Assembly: GCA_013420905.1 (NCBI GenBank)
Contig: JAAXNY010000013.1
Location: 1,054,001 to 1,118,000, forward strand
DNA length: 64,000 nucleotides
Origin: Collybia mongolica
Taxonomy: Eukaryota > Basidiomycota > Agaricomycetes > Agaricales > Clitocybaceae
Reading direction: 5' to 3'
The first letter of the stretch is position 1, and every line of letters starts with the position of its first letter. The translations under genes were made by a program, and so were the position numbers. Under the pieces are notes generated by a model. It was not told where the DNA came from. It did no database searches and saw nothing but the letters and a program-made list of their open reading frames with translations. This document shows positions 1-16,839 of this stretch, piece by piece.

Positions 1-2284
<2,284 letters not shown>

Positions 2285-2644
2285 TTGGGAATATATCATT
2301 TCCTAGCAGTACATGTAACTTATACAAAACTCGCACGCACCATTGTCTTTTTTCGAGTGAGGAAGATGTAGGCCAGAAAAAGCTGTCAATGATGGGATAC
2401 TTGTCAGAAATCACCACGTACTTAAAATTTTTAGGTCGCGGTAATTGTGTAGGGGGTATTCTTTGTCTTGTCCATGATGCGCCGGTTGAAGACATATGTG
2501 CCGGGGCCTGTCCCAGGAATCCATGAACCGGGTTGTTCTGCCTCAATAAAAGAGCAGCTTGTTCTATGATTAACTAACACATAGCCCGCAGCATTCGGAA
2601 TAGATATCATTATGTCGTTTGGCACAACTCGGGTATCGAAATTT

Positions 2645-2835
2645 CTATCATTTTCTTTTCTTTTTTTTTTTTTTTGGAATCAATAATATTAAGTGCAAGA
2701 AGAATAACCAAGCACTTGGGGGCTCAATGACCTATTATCACTAGATAGGTAAATGGGCCATCAGGGTGGAGACATAGTAAAATATAACTTTCTCTCCAGG
2801 CATAGACTTCGGGTCAGTGAAATAGAAAACAAACA
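2645..2835 (-). repeat. 3' tail of an A-tailed retroposon, related to the 23-kb and 50-kb copies
   Basis: A T-run at about 2654-2675 is followed by AATAATATTAAGTGCA and then GGGCCATCAGGGTGGAG and CTCTCCAGG. These blocks occur in the same order next to the A-tails of the elements at 23158-23923 (same orientation) and 50251-51205 (opposite). Beyond about 150 bp the similarity fades, so this is a diverged relative or a different element sharing the same tail. It lies a few hundred bases downstream of the cellobiose dehydrogenase gene; 2285-2644 shows nothing I recognise apart from that gene's 3' flank. Confidence 0.55.
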
Positions 2836-5655
2836 AAACTCAAATCTTGGCTTAGATTTTGATTATCCAAGAAAGGAAAAAATAAAAGTGATTGTAAAGT
2901 GATTTAAAATTTGAGGGCTAAGGTAATTTAAAGGTTTTTCTCTGTTTATGGGTGACAATGGTATGAGGAAAAACACTAAAGAGTCTTAAAATGTTCTTGG
3001 CTAAAAAATGTAGAACAAAGTGTGACATGTGACAGATGAACTCAGATATCAACAGGGGGAAGGGAAATAGCCTGCCTATCAGTTCAATAATGACTGAATG
3101 GTATTCAACAGTCCTGCAAAAGGTCATTGTGAAGTTACTGTGTCCACCAGGTTGTTCCAGCCACCCAGAAGTGAATCCTCTGGTCTGATATTGCTTCATC
3201 CAAGGCGGAATCACTGGCTGAGGGGTTCCAGGTACAGATGAGTAGAACTCTCCATTATGAGAGCTGGATGGAGTAGAGGCTGCAGTTAAGCCCTGATTCC
3301 TGTGCAGAAGCTCTTTCGGTTGACTCCTATCCTTTCCACCTCCATGTCTGGCAATGAAATGGGTCTTTCAGCATCATGACAACCTTGGGATGATGCGGCA
3401 TCAGCGATAACATCCCCACTTTGATCCTCAGGACCTGTGGCTATGCTGGCATGAGCACCCCCACCTCATCACCCTCCATCCTTGTTTTTCCATGCCCATT
3501 CCCAATGTCATTACCTGCGCCCCTCATACTTGCCCACGTTGATCCTGGTGGAGAGCCCGGCACACCTGCCCAACAGATCTTAAGGGTACACACCCAGGGT
3601 GTTTCCAAGTCCTCTGGGTCAGTCTCCTCCCCAGCATTAAATGGATCATTGTCTCTTTCCCTCTCCCCATCCTTTTGAAGGCATCGGTGTCTGTGGTGAG
3701 AGAGATCCTGCATCCCCTTGTGGGCATGCCTGACCTCAAGCCCTGTTGACTTGGTGGCTGCAGTGTGCTGCCCCACTCTCTGCATGGAGGCAAGTGGCAA
3801 CACTCAAATTTGTGCTGATGCTCTGATGCGAGATTATGCTCGATCAATTCAGCAGGTCCTTCAAATGGCTCTCGTCTCTCTCTGTCCTTCTCACAAATCC
3901 TTTCCTGGTCTCGGTCCTCCCCACCTTTGGAGGCAACAAAGCTCCCCCAGCCTCTCTGTTCTAGCTTCTTGCATTTACCTTTCTTCCCTGTGGTCAAGTG
4001 CTTCCACTCGAATTGGACCTCAACTCCATCTGCAGCAATAATTGAGCCACCTACACCCATCATATTGCCAGTGCCTCTCACAGATTCCCACATTATCCCA
4101 ATGATCCCACTTCTCCCTTCCTCATCATCGAACAAAGGCCATGCGCACCACTTCAGTCATTTGCACACAAACCACATGTACATAGGTGCCTGTGCATTCT
4201 GGTGGAGCTGGTGGAGGCCTTGTGTTGCTCATATTAAAGCTCGTGTTGTCACTTGTGACTGTAAGGCCCAACCCAACAAGGTGTGGGTTAGGCAAGGATG
4301 ACTGGTCCTGGCTCCTCATCTGTCTGGTGAGGTTGGTAGGAGATAAGGCAGCAGAGAGGTTGCAAGTATGGCTTTGATTTGGCTAATTTGGGGTGGGCAT
4401 GGCCTCTGGGTTGAGGGTGCATTGTGTTGTGTCACGAGGGGTGATACAGGCAGAGGGGGAAAGGGGTGCTGTTAACTGTAACTTGATGTATCTGAGCAAT
4501 TAGATGAGGTATTGTACATGCAAGCACTATTGTGGAGTGGATGGTTCAATTTTGCTGGCAGTGGGCAAACAAAAATAAAAATCTGCCTTAAATGAACCAT
4601 AAACTGATAAGGATTTAGACATACTTCATTAGCATTGCGAGGTTTGCTTGCATTAGGCCCTTCTTTGTACCAATATCTTCTTCAACTGGCTGTTGATAAG
4701 CTTCTGCCTCAATTGATGATGACACTAATATATAGTGTGAATTCCATGTTTTATGTCCTCAAAAAACCCATCTTACATCATTTAGACCCTGGCAAAAATT
4801 GTGTATTTTATGTAGATTGCAGATACATATTTTCTAGTAGCATATCAAGATCCTGGGTGAGAGAATCAGTTGAAAATCATTGAAGGAGAAGATGATTATC
4901 ATACCAAAAAAAAAAGTCCCTTCAAACCTGTTTGTAATCTTCCCAATGGAATAAGTTATTTGACCCCCCATTACCAAAAACCCTCTTATTGACCATATTG
5001 TTCTCATCAAGAGTTTTGCCTTCCCAGTTGACATGGAGAGTCATGCTGAACGTATTCATGCCCCAAGCAGCAGCACATACAGTATGATGGGGATGTGTGC
5101 TATCACTAGAAAAACACCTGTGGAATGTCAATTTCACTGGAATAGTGTGAAATGACTAACAGTTTACTGAATTGCCAGATCTATGGCATTTATTCCACAG
5201 TGCATTTTCAACTTGGCAGCTACACTCCAGGCTGCAATAAGAACTTGCAACAGAAATTTGACTTGCTTCTCATGGCATTGACTCAAAGATCCCTTCTCCA
5301 CAAAGACCTGAAATGTCTGTTTGAAGGTGAGCATGTGGTGGTGAAACAAGATGCTCAACAAACCAGCCTAGGTCCAACAAATATTGTGGAAGCTGACATA
5401 GGAGTAACAGTGACAAGATCAATAGTGGTAGTGGTCAAAGAGAGTGGTGGAGTGGTGGGTATGGTGGTAGTGGTCAGAGACTTTGATAAAGGTGAGGGCA
5501 TGGTGAAAGAGAAAGATGCCCAAAGAACTAGACTGAAATTGAAGCTAGTGGAACTGTCAAACTGATGAAAGTTGTAGTGTGAGCCACAATAGTAAAAGTT
5601 GAGTTAGAACTGCAACTTGTGACAGAAAGTGTCACATTCACAGTATAGAGCCTCG
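2836..5655. other. CpG-poor region without a recognisable gene
   Basis: AT-leaning sequence with very few CpG dinucleotides. One open stretch of about 200 codons on the minus strand (3524-4135) has no motif I recognise and overlaps other open frames, so I do not call it a gene. It is probably old transposon-derived sequence. Confidence 0.5.
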
Positions 5656-5659
5656 TACA

Positions 5660-8490
5660 AACCTCAAATCAAGTAGAGCAATGATACAAGATCACCAAGC
5701 TCAACCAGGGGGAAGGTATGAGTACATCTCAGGATCATCCAGCAATGTGCGTGAGATCACCAAGATGGGCTAGGGAAATGTAATGATGCGCTCCAGGACC
5801 TTCCAGCATTGAAAGGGGGCTCCTGGACTATAAGTGTGCTGATGCTATGCAATGTAATTTCTTACACACACACACACCAAATCTAATAATCAACACACAA
5901 ATGGTAGGAAATGCCTGTTTTGAGTTTGGGTTCAAGTGCTTAGAAGCACTAAGCTTTGAATAGTACTAGTCAAGGCCCTTTCCAATGATCTCTCAATGGG
6001 TTTGATTCGGACAAAGCCTTAACACAAGTTTAAAGCTTGCTAGGTATATTTATAATATCTTTCAATCCAATAGACTGAGTACCAAGTATATGTTCAATTA
6101 TTAATGACCCCAAGCAGATCTATAAGTCCAAGTGACTTATTAAACAAACAGTGCCAAGTGCACTAAAGGCCAAGTGCCTAGTAATTCCAACAGACAATGT
6201 GGGTACTAAGTTCCAAATGAACTAGGACTCTTCAATTCTGTGATCTCTTCAATCAAATGCTTCAAAACAATTCCAATCAAGACAACTTAAAGCAATCCGA
6301 TCCTTAGTTCGTGCATGCAATAGTGTTTCAACAAATATGATTTGTATACTCTATAGTAGTGCAAAGTGGGGGCAAGATTCCTTGCTTTTGCGCTACTCAT
6401 CTACAGTCTATTTATAGTGTACAAACTAAATATCATAAGGAATTGTAAATTTTATATGGAACCGCACTCCCCCACGCCAAGGATCCTGTATTTAATGCTG
6501 ACTCATCCTCTACAACTTGGCGCGCACACTATGTGTGCCAATTATGTCATTACTTATTACTTATCCAATATTGAAAGAGCTGGCTAAACTCTTATCAAGG
6601 CCCAACTGCGCACTTGGTTATTTTAAAACAGTGCAGCACTGTCTTTTACTTCTCCTGATCATTCCAGTTGTTATTTACAGTGTCCCGTTTCTTCCAGTAG
6701 TTAATACCAAGTGCCCCTGACTAGGATTGGGTTGTGCAAGTCCCAAATTTACAATTACTTCTCCTATTAATGATGATCCCCAGACTAATGATATCATACT
6801 ACAACGGTTACTTATGAATTAAGATACCAAGGTTGTAACCAGGCATGGTGAATAGGACTAATAATAGGCTGTACTCATAGTCCTCTGTACTGATAGTATA
6901 TTATCCATTAGACTAGTTCTCTCTGATTAGCCGTCTTGGAGCTCGACTCTAATCCTTTATTACCATTTACTTGGTTATTAGAAATGATACTAATAGCCTT
7001 ACTTGTTGACTTTATAAGTGCAAACAATTTCGGGCCCTATCAGTGTTATATGCGAGATCACTGAGGGGATAATGGCATGGGTACACTCCAGGATCTTCCA
7101 GTGTCAGACGCAAGATCATGGAGGCAGACCAGGGGGAACATATGAGTGCATCCAAAAATTGTCCAGCAACATGAGCGAGATCACCAAGATGGACTAAGGG
7201 AAAATGTGACAATGCACTCCGGGATCTTCCAGTGTTGTGCACAAAGACGCTGAGACAGTACACAGGGGTTGATGTGCACAGCAAGTCCAGAGCAAGGGGG
7301 GAGATGTTCAAACACAAAAGGCAGCAAAAACTTGGGGTTTGTTTGGGGAGGGCAGACCTGCAATGGTGATTTGCTTGAGAGGAAATAAATGGCACATAAT
7401 GAGATACCATGCAGGAGATCCTGCGGTCCTGTGTGAAATGGTAATGGAAGTTGTGAGGATGAGACTTCATGAGTCCATCAGGGCTCGGCCAATTTGTTTT
7501 GGGAATTTGAAAGTACCAGTATGTGAGTAGTTCCAAAAGGTGCTACAACAGATGGCACTTTTCAATGTGGCCCAAGTGCTAGGACATGGCATTCCGGAAA
7601 GCCAAGTTTTCCTATTGTTGGGATTTGGAGGCATGGATGTTGGCCAGCATTTGAATTCACCTGATGCCCATGACCTGGTATGATCATTGTTCTGAGAATA
7701 TCTGAGTAACATCCAGCGCTGGGCACAAGATCACAGAGGGGGACTGAGGAAAGGTGTAAGTACATCTCAGGATCATCCAGCAATGCATGCAAGATGACCA
7801 AATGAGCCAGACAAAATGAATGTTTGTTTGTACGTTAATAGATACCTCAATATCAGGTAAAGGTTCATCCTCGTTATATAGTAGTCTAGCAGCAAAGGGA
7901 ATTTGGGTGGAACCTTATGAGGAAGAGAGGCGGGTGCATTTTAGAGAGGTAATTATTATCAACACCAGCATCAACAATAGCATTAAAATGGATTCAGGAA
8001 TAGGATTGTGACTTCCTTTTGAGCACAAAATGAAGGACACATGCAAATATATAGCTACAGCCCATGGAACTGGTACTATGATGATTGGGGCAAGCTAAAG
8101 TTGTATGTCTTCCATAGGTTGCAAGGATAGAAGAGAGAGAAAATATATTAGTCAAGACTTCATTTGGAGGTCATGTGGAGATTGTAGAGTATTGTGCAGC
8201 AGGTTGGCAAGTAGTTGTCAAGGACCTTCCAGCAGGGCTGCAGGCTGAACTGTGCAAACAAGCATCAGGATCTGCCAGCAATGGGTGCGAGACCACCAAA
8301 GCAGACAAGGGGGAAGGTATAAGTACATCCCAGGATCATCTAACAATGTGCAAGAGATCACCAAGAGGGATCAAAGGGAGATGTGTAACAATGCACTTCA
8401 GGATCTTCCAGCAATGAGCATGATACCACTGTGACTGAACTGTGAGAGCAAGTGCCAGGATCTGCCAGCAACAGGCATGAGATCACTAGC
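5660..8490. repeat. Degenerate minisatellite (about 65-70 bp unit), split by a solo LTR
   Basis: Variants of a unit recur: AGGATCATCCAGCAATG, then GAGATCACCAAGA, a purine-rich GGGGAAGGTATAAGTACATC, then the next CAGGATC.TCCAGCA. Clear copies lie at about 5660-5809, 7043-7260, 7700-7810 and 8160-8490, with diverged sequence between. The LTR at 5810-7042 sits within the array. No coding function is evident. Confidence 0.6.
5810..7042 (-). mobile_element. Solo LTR of the same Ty3/gypsy family as the 33.3-34.5 kb LTR
   Basis: The segment begins TGAAAGGGGGCTCCTGG and ends GGGCCCTATCA. This is the reverse complement of the LTR at 33299-34514 (TGATAGGGCC ... CCCCCTTTCA), and similarity runs along the whole 1.2 kb, including the CA/TG microsatellite near one end and the region matching TAGTACTATTCAAAGCTTAG. 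No internal gag/pol follows on either side, so it is a solo LTR. Many CpG sites of the 33-kb copy are TpG or CpA here, marking it as older. No exact 5-bp target duplication is visible in the repetitive flanks. Confidence 0.85.
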
Positions 8491-10500
8491 TTATAGAATA
8501 TGTTTCAAGCCAGATAGAGCCAGAGCCATTAGAGAAGGGCATAAAAGTGTGGCTGATCTCCCAGTGACAAACACAATGACATGCTTGCACTCACACTACG
8601 TGCGTACACTGATATCTTCAACAACAATATTGTCTCCTCTTTTTTGACCTCAACTCTGACTTCAACTTCAATATCATCCCAGCAAGTCTGCAACTTGTCT
8701 ATGCACTCATCACGACTTCATACCCCTCCAATCACATCCCATTCCTCTCTCTCTGTTCCTTTCATCTTGCCTCTCTATGGCTGGATCACATGACCGGCAC
8801 ATTTCAACAACCAATCATGCCCAACACGTGTCAGTTTGACTCCATTTTGGATTACAAACCCAACTCCACCTGATTGGGCTGGCTGACTTCAATTTAAAGT
8901 ATTGATGACCCTTGTAGATTTAGCACAATGCCATCATATGGTACCCCTTTTAGATATACCTCTATTTCACCTCACTTTTGTGATACAGATTCCGTCATAA
9001 AATTTACCAGCTTAGATACAGTTTTTGACGTATAAAAAGCCTTTGTTATGTAGATCTAGGGCAGAAATTCACATCCACTCTTTTCTTGCACTCTTTGATC
9101 TCAACTTGTCCTCTCGACCTTGATTTAAGTCTACCAACTTTGATTTGCATTTATGATCCCTCGATTTGAGTCTATCAAAGTACTTTGTACTTTAGGCTGT
9201 CAATATCGCGAATTGCTGTTCAGTGAACCATATAACATGTTGATTCTACCACCCACCTGGCAGCCTGTCGTTTCAATCACATTGGTTTTTGTCTGCTTCA
9301 TTATCAAGTCATCTACTTCCTCGACTAGAGTCTGGCAATGTCTTCAGCTGTCCAATTGAAAGCCTCTCAATTTCTATCAGAGATAGTTGAAAACGTTAAA
9401 CATGTTATCAACCATACTCATCACTGTCAGCAAGATCATGGTGGTTGGAGTTTCTGAAAATGAGCCAGCGCCTGATGCTATGTGAAGGGCCTGGAGTCAC
9501 TGAGGAACCAAGTTGCGGATGTCATGTGAATTCAAATGCTGACCAAGATCGAACCCAGAAGCCACTACAATCTCTATCCTTATTTGAGGACTTTTTTGGT
9601 GTATTGGGGCAGGAAATAAGTACTTACTTGTGGCAAGGGCAACTGAACCATTTTGTAAGGGAGCCCAGTTCCCAAGGGTGATGTAAAAACCTGGAATTTG
9701 CCATACTGGTTTGTGATGCATATTTCATTTCCTTTCTCTCCTTTCAATCTGACACTTAACAACAGATTTGCTTGAAACATCATGGGTCTATCATGGTGCT
9801 CTAGGGAATTGTGCTCTTTATGCAGAATCTCTGTTTGGCCACTCTAAGCACCTGCAACCCTACTACCACCAATTACATACTCATCATTTCTTAATCCCAT
9901 CACATCACAATCTCTGGGCATCTAGATCAGCATAAGGTTGAAATATACAAAACCTGACTGGAAAGCTTTTCATACATGCTGCAACATAGTATACCACCAG
10001 CCTGCCTCTATTCCATACAGTCTAATGTTGGGCATTATAACTAGAGTTTGTTTGGAGCCCATAGAAGTCCAATGAAAATGGCTGATTAGTTGTGATGCTG
10101 GGCTTGCTTACATTCCTATGCTATGCACAGTATACAGTGTAGGATGCCCAAAACCAACCTCTTGGCACCTCAAAACTGATGATAACTTGTCCTAGAAAAA
10201 CAATCTAATTGTTCTGAAAACCATTGGAATCAACTCAGTTTGTTGAGGGCTTTCCAACTAACTTTTTCTCTTCACAAAATTCCCACTTTTAAGAAAAACT
10301 ATACCCCAAATGTGGATTTTGACCCTTAATAGACCCTGACTATCCTAAAATGGACGATTATATAATTGATGTGTATTATATAGCAATCAGTCAAGGTTAA
10401 CTCTGAACCATTTGTTGACAAGGTTAGAGACAGTTTAAAGTTGGGCTAGCATTATATTTACAAAATCTTATTAAGTTTGTAGCTGAAAAAACAAAACCCC
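8491..10500. other. CpG-poor region, no gene recognised
   Basis: No gene could be supported. A TATAAAAAGCC box near 9031, followed by pyrimidine-rich sequence, resembles a fungal core promoter, but no credible coding sequence follows; it may be the promoter of a decayed element. Base composition changes to CpG-containing host-like sequence close to 10.5 kb. Confidence 0.4.
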
Positions 10501-10830
10501 ACATAATTAGGCAATTATATTGCAGTATATAACTTTGATTTTTTCATCCGAAAAATGTGGATTTGGTCACGTGATAGGGGAAATTTCGAACTTTGCATTC
10601 TTACGCTCATTAGGCCATGTTTCCTTCCTAATCCGAGAGGATTTTTTGAAAATCTCAAAAGTGAGCGCACAATCGAGGGGTCGGCTTTATCCGTCCTACA
10701 CTGTACAACGCATGGGCTGTGTTCTAATTCCTGGTTCTTTCCTGGCAACAGGACATAGGAACTCCAAAAAATGGAGGACTAATAGGTGATTGACCCTATT
10801 TCTTAAGTGTTTTTTTCTCTTGCTAACGGG

Positions 10831-11248
10831 ATGTCGGATGACATTCAGAACCGTGGAGACTTTACCCAGAAGTTAGTGAGGGACATGAAAGCCAAGAGTC
10901 CACAGTTTAACTGGGTGGCATGCCATACGAAACATAAGACGGCGTTCGACAGCGTGAGAGGCAAGGATTGAGGTCACAGTCAGGAGTTTGATATCAAAGT
11001 TGGTGGGACAATCGGGTCAGTCAGGTTTCAGGGATATCGACAGCGGCACTCACTTGGGTCAGATATGAAATTTACTATTTCAAATCAGGAAAGTTCACCA
11101 GACAAGGTGATGGAGGTTTCCTCAATCTGAACAATCAGGATATCACATCTAACCTTCGTTACCGACCTTTCCTCTGCAGTGGGCCTACATCGGCCAAGTT
11201 AAATCGAAATCAAAGGACGACAAGGAAATTACATTCGCAGCACCCTAA
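10831..11248 (+). pseudogene. Small soluble-protein gene with a nonsense codon and a lost splice donor
   Basis: From the ATG at 10831 the frame reads MSDDIQNRGDFTQKL ... GVRGKD-like sequence (here SVRGKD) and then a TGA. The same frame continues GHSQEFDIKVGGTIG. After an intron it resumes YEIYYFKSGKFTRQGDGG and then WAYIGQVKSKSKDD ... TFAAP with TAA at 11246-11248. The TGA sits where Trp is expected before GHS. The second intron keeps its CTCTGCAG acceptor but its donor position reads CT instead of GT. I recall similar small (about 125 aa) uncharacterised proteins in Agaricomycetes, from memory only. Two independent lesions suggest a pseudogene. An alternative start upstream or TGA readthrough cannot be excluded. 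Confidence 0.5.
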
Positions 11249-11746
11249 TACGGGTTATTCGTGTCATCCAGAATCACTTGCATGTATTGTCCAGAAAAAT
11301 CTCGGATATGACACTAGGTTTCTATGGACATTTAGCAAATTGTTGAATAAATCCGAGTGACTATGTAGGTGATAGTGATTTCCTCTAAGGTTGGTGGATG
11401 GCCGATGGCCAATATTAAGCGAACACGAATATTGACCCCAAGTGATTCCGCCAGCAGAGCATTAATGGGGCGGTGGTTGGGTCATTGTCAGAATCGCAAC
11501 ACGACTCGACCCCCGGGTAGTTCAATTCTCTTTCAATGCAAAGACAAGATCGATTGGGATAATATCAAGCAGAATTTTAAGTTGTTTTGATACTGGGACT
11601 TGCGTTGCCCTGCCGACCATCATGAACCTCGTCTCGATCATGACCGCCGAGCAAGTAAATTATCCCTATTCCTTGTTCACTTCCGCCTCGACTCCAGTAG
11701 TCTGGCACTTTAAAATTTTCCACTATTCTCTAACTCACATTCCTTT

Positions 11747-12671
11747 ATGGCTTTTTCTCCAGTCGGCAGGGTGAAGGTTGTTGCCCACGGTGCGAGTGTG
11801 GTCATTCCAACCAACAAGTACTTGTGCTGATGATCCTGTTCACTTTTGTAATATAATCCAGTGGTTCTCTTTATTATCAATATCGTCGTTTTGGCCCTTG
11901 CAACCCGCGTTAACCGTTTTCAGGAGTTTTTTTGTGAGTGCTAGTCCAGTATTCCTGTGTTTGGCAAGTTTGACGATAACACACCGGCAGATATCGCTGA
12001 CATCTTCCCCTTTGCGCTTTCCATCGCGACTCTTATTTTACTAGCCGCTACGTAAGGCTCCAACTACAAGTCATGGAACTGCGAAGATACTCATTCTTCG
12101 AGATAGGATCACATTGGACTTTGCTCTCGAGAGCTCATTTACTGGCTGGCCGCAATTTGAGATTGGACATTTGGGACTGTTAAGCATCTTCTGGCTAGGT
12201 GCGTAATGCGCAATCTTTCATTCACAACCTGTGGACTAACCTGGCATATAGCTTTCAATGCTTTTTCCACATCCCGCTGGCGCATGATACCATTTAAATG
12301 CTCTGAAATTCCTCTTAGTACGTCTCAAAATTCCACCCAGTAACCACACTTACTTACCCCCTCGTAGCCTTCCCCGACGAACGTGTATGGTGTAAGGACC
12401 TTCAAGCATTGAAAGCACTTGTTTGGATCGAGTTTCTAATTTGTACGCTCTATTGTGACTCCCAATAAATAGGAGACTTTTCTGATTGAGACTATAAACA
12501 GGTTTTATGACGGCAGTAATGACACTCCGTTACTCCCTCATGCAACATGGCCGCGGCCACAAACATATCTTCAAGATGTCATTGTCGCGGTATCGCCCCG
12601 AATTACGAACGGGTGAAAAAACTAACTTCGCTAGGGATAGCGAGTTTTTGCAATTTGAAAAACTTACATGA
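11747..12671 (+). CDS. Four-helix membrane protein (MARVEL-like), seven exons
   Basis: Small integral membrane protein of unknown role. Exons 11747-11789, 11862-11933, 11991-12051, 12107-12198, 12252-12317, 12368-12442 and 12502-12671 add up to 579 nt, giving 192 residues and TGA at 12669-12671. Every border is GT-AG and every phase closes. The start is MAFSPVGRVKVVAH. Hydrophobic segments are VVLFIINIVVLALATRV, YIADIFPFALSIATLILLAA, HLGLLSIFWLAFNAF and LKALVWIEFLICFMTAVMTL. The C-terminal tail of about 45 residues is basic (HGRGHKHIFKMSLSRYRPEL). The four-segment layout and length recall fungal MARVEL-type proteins, but I cannot confirm the family. It is convergent with the kinase gene at 13197-15436, with a 525-bp gap in which I see nothing else. 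Confidence 0.7.
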
Positions 12672-13196
12672 TAATTGATGTTGCCAATGGCATTGGGGAA
12701 GATTGGAATATGAATACAGAGAGATCGCGGGATCGGCTTCTTGTTTTAGTCTTTATACTTTGTTCCTCTCAGGTTGGTTTGATCGATGTAACTTGTATAC
12801 TCTCGTGTGTTTTACCGTCGTCCCATGATATCATCCTTATTTAACCGATACGACCGCAACCAAAGGACATACCTAAATATGATTGTGGTGAAAGGCCATG
12901 GATACAGGTTTCATAAGGATCGCAATATACATATGTACAGGCAATATATACTGTAGTTCGCGAAACCCGGGAGAAACAGATTGATTCGAAGAAAAAACCA
13001 CATTGTGAAGGTTAAATAAATAAATAAAGCCCAAAGAGTAGCAGCAGCGAGGAGGGAATAAGAGGTATATGGTTACATGGGGCTACAAAAATGTCAAGAG
13101 AGGATGGAGGTAAAATAGATGATTGAGAAAGACTAGTGTGGGTTTGCGTGCTTTTGGAAAGAGGAGGGATAAGCGCTTGAAAAGTCCAGGAAACGC

Positions 13197-15436
<2,240 letters not shown>

Positions 15437-16839
15437 TGTGGGCGATGATTAGGGCTGGAGGGAGGATAGAAAGGATATGGGAGAGGGATGTGGTGATGGT
15501 AGAGTTACAAGGGAAGGAGCCGGCCAGCGACGAGGGATGGTGTATAAGACAGATTACAGAAATGGACTGATCAAGATGCCGGCTATAAAAGGCCATGGCA
15601 CAATTTCATTTCCCAACAATATTTCAATTCTAATGATAGTTCCCACTGACTCAATCTACTGTGACCATCCTGATCTTCATGAATCTGTCAACAACCATAT
15701 TGAACATCCCTAATACCCAACCCTCACCTGCACACCGTGAACACTAGATCATTTCCATCCTTCCAGCGTTCACGGTGCTGACTTGTTTACTTCACAAGTT
15801 CCACTTTGATCGGACTCGACGATATTGATGAGCAAAATCGAACATATACACTGCCAACCAATCATTGAACCCACCGCGATCTCTGCTGCACTTTCTCAGT
15901 TACCCATTTCATTTATAATATATCGCTCGAGTTCTGATGAATTTTGCCCTATTTTCGGTACTAGCAGTTCAAAGGGTCTCTAGATGGTGGTCATAACATA
16001 AACGTACGCGCTCGTAGAGCTTCACCACTTCATAGGTTGCGCCCTAGCATAATATGCACCTTGGTAGTAAGTGTTTCTTTCAAAACTGTGCAATAAATCA
16101 CAAGTTTGCTTTCAATTATCTTTACCATCTCTTAAATGCAGCGCTAAGTATGCCATCCCATTTTCAGATTAAATACAAGGCATACAGACCCTGGACCCCA
16201 CAGAGTCCTGACATTTTAATCACTCAACGCTGTGAACCCAAGGAAAGTTGTCGGAAACGATGTTCCAGTTGGGTACTGAGACCTTGGATCCAAGATGGCC
16301 AATAGACCGGGGGTTAATTTACCTTGAATCGAAAAGACCCATGGAAAACCATGGAGGATGACGAACGCTCGTCGTACTACAATTCGAATATTCAGCTGCG
16401 CATGAGATTTCCGAAGGTTGACACTCCGACTAATCGAGACGATCTTCGGTTGCTAACGAATATGTAGAGAGCTGATTATTACTGTCCCATGGCATAACCA
16501 ATGAAGGTTGGATGGTTATGAGGAGTCTCCACTCAGCTCATTCAACTCCCGGAATTTGGCTCAGGGTCCTGCTGCTCAGAGGGGGGGGGTATCCTAACAT
16601 GCTTGGCCAGGCCGAGAATCGTAAGGGTAGGGTAGTTGTTGGCGCGGGTTGTGTGGCTCTGGAAGTTAGTCTTTCGAAGTTGATTTAAGGTGTTGCGATA
16701 AGTAGGTACTTAGGTATAACAAGAGAGGGTGGTGTCTATAAAAAGTTCTATCTATGGCTGTGAGGTAATATTGTCCTTCATGATAGTATAAATGCCAAAG
16801 TCTGTTATTGTAAAAGATTGTCCTTGCTGAATTATCGTC
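15437..16839. other. Intergenic region between kinase start and zinc-finger gene end
   Basis: Contains the presumed promoter of the kinase gene. No coding sequence, RNA gene or repeat could be supported. A run of nine G lies near 16578-16587. Confidence 0.5.

Noticed and set aside
3524..4135. 203-codon minus-strand open frame as a gene
   Set aside because: No motif, no plausible splice structure, and it overlaps other open frames of similar length in CpG-poor repeat-like DNA.
8540..9360. Gene following the TATAAAAAGCC box near 9031
   Set aside because: No coherent reading frame or splice pattern follows; the box alone is not evidence for a gene.
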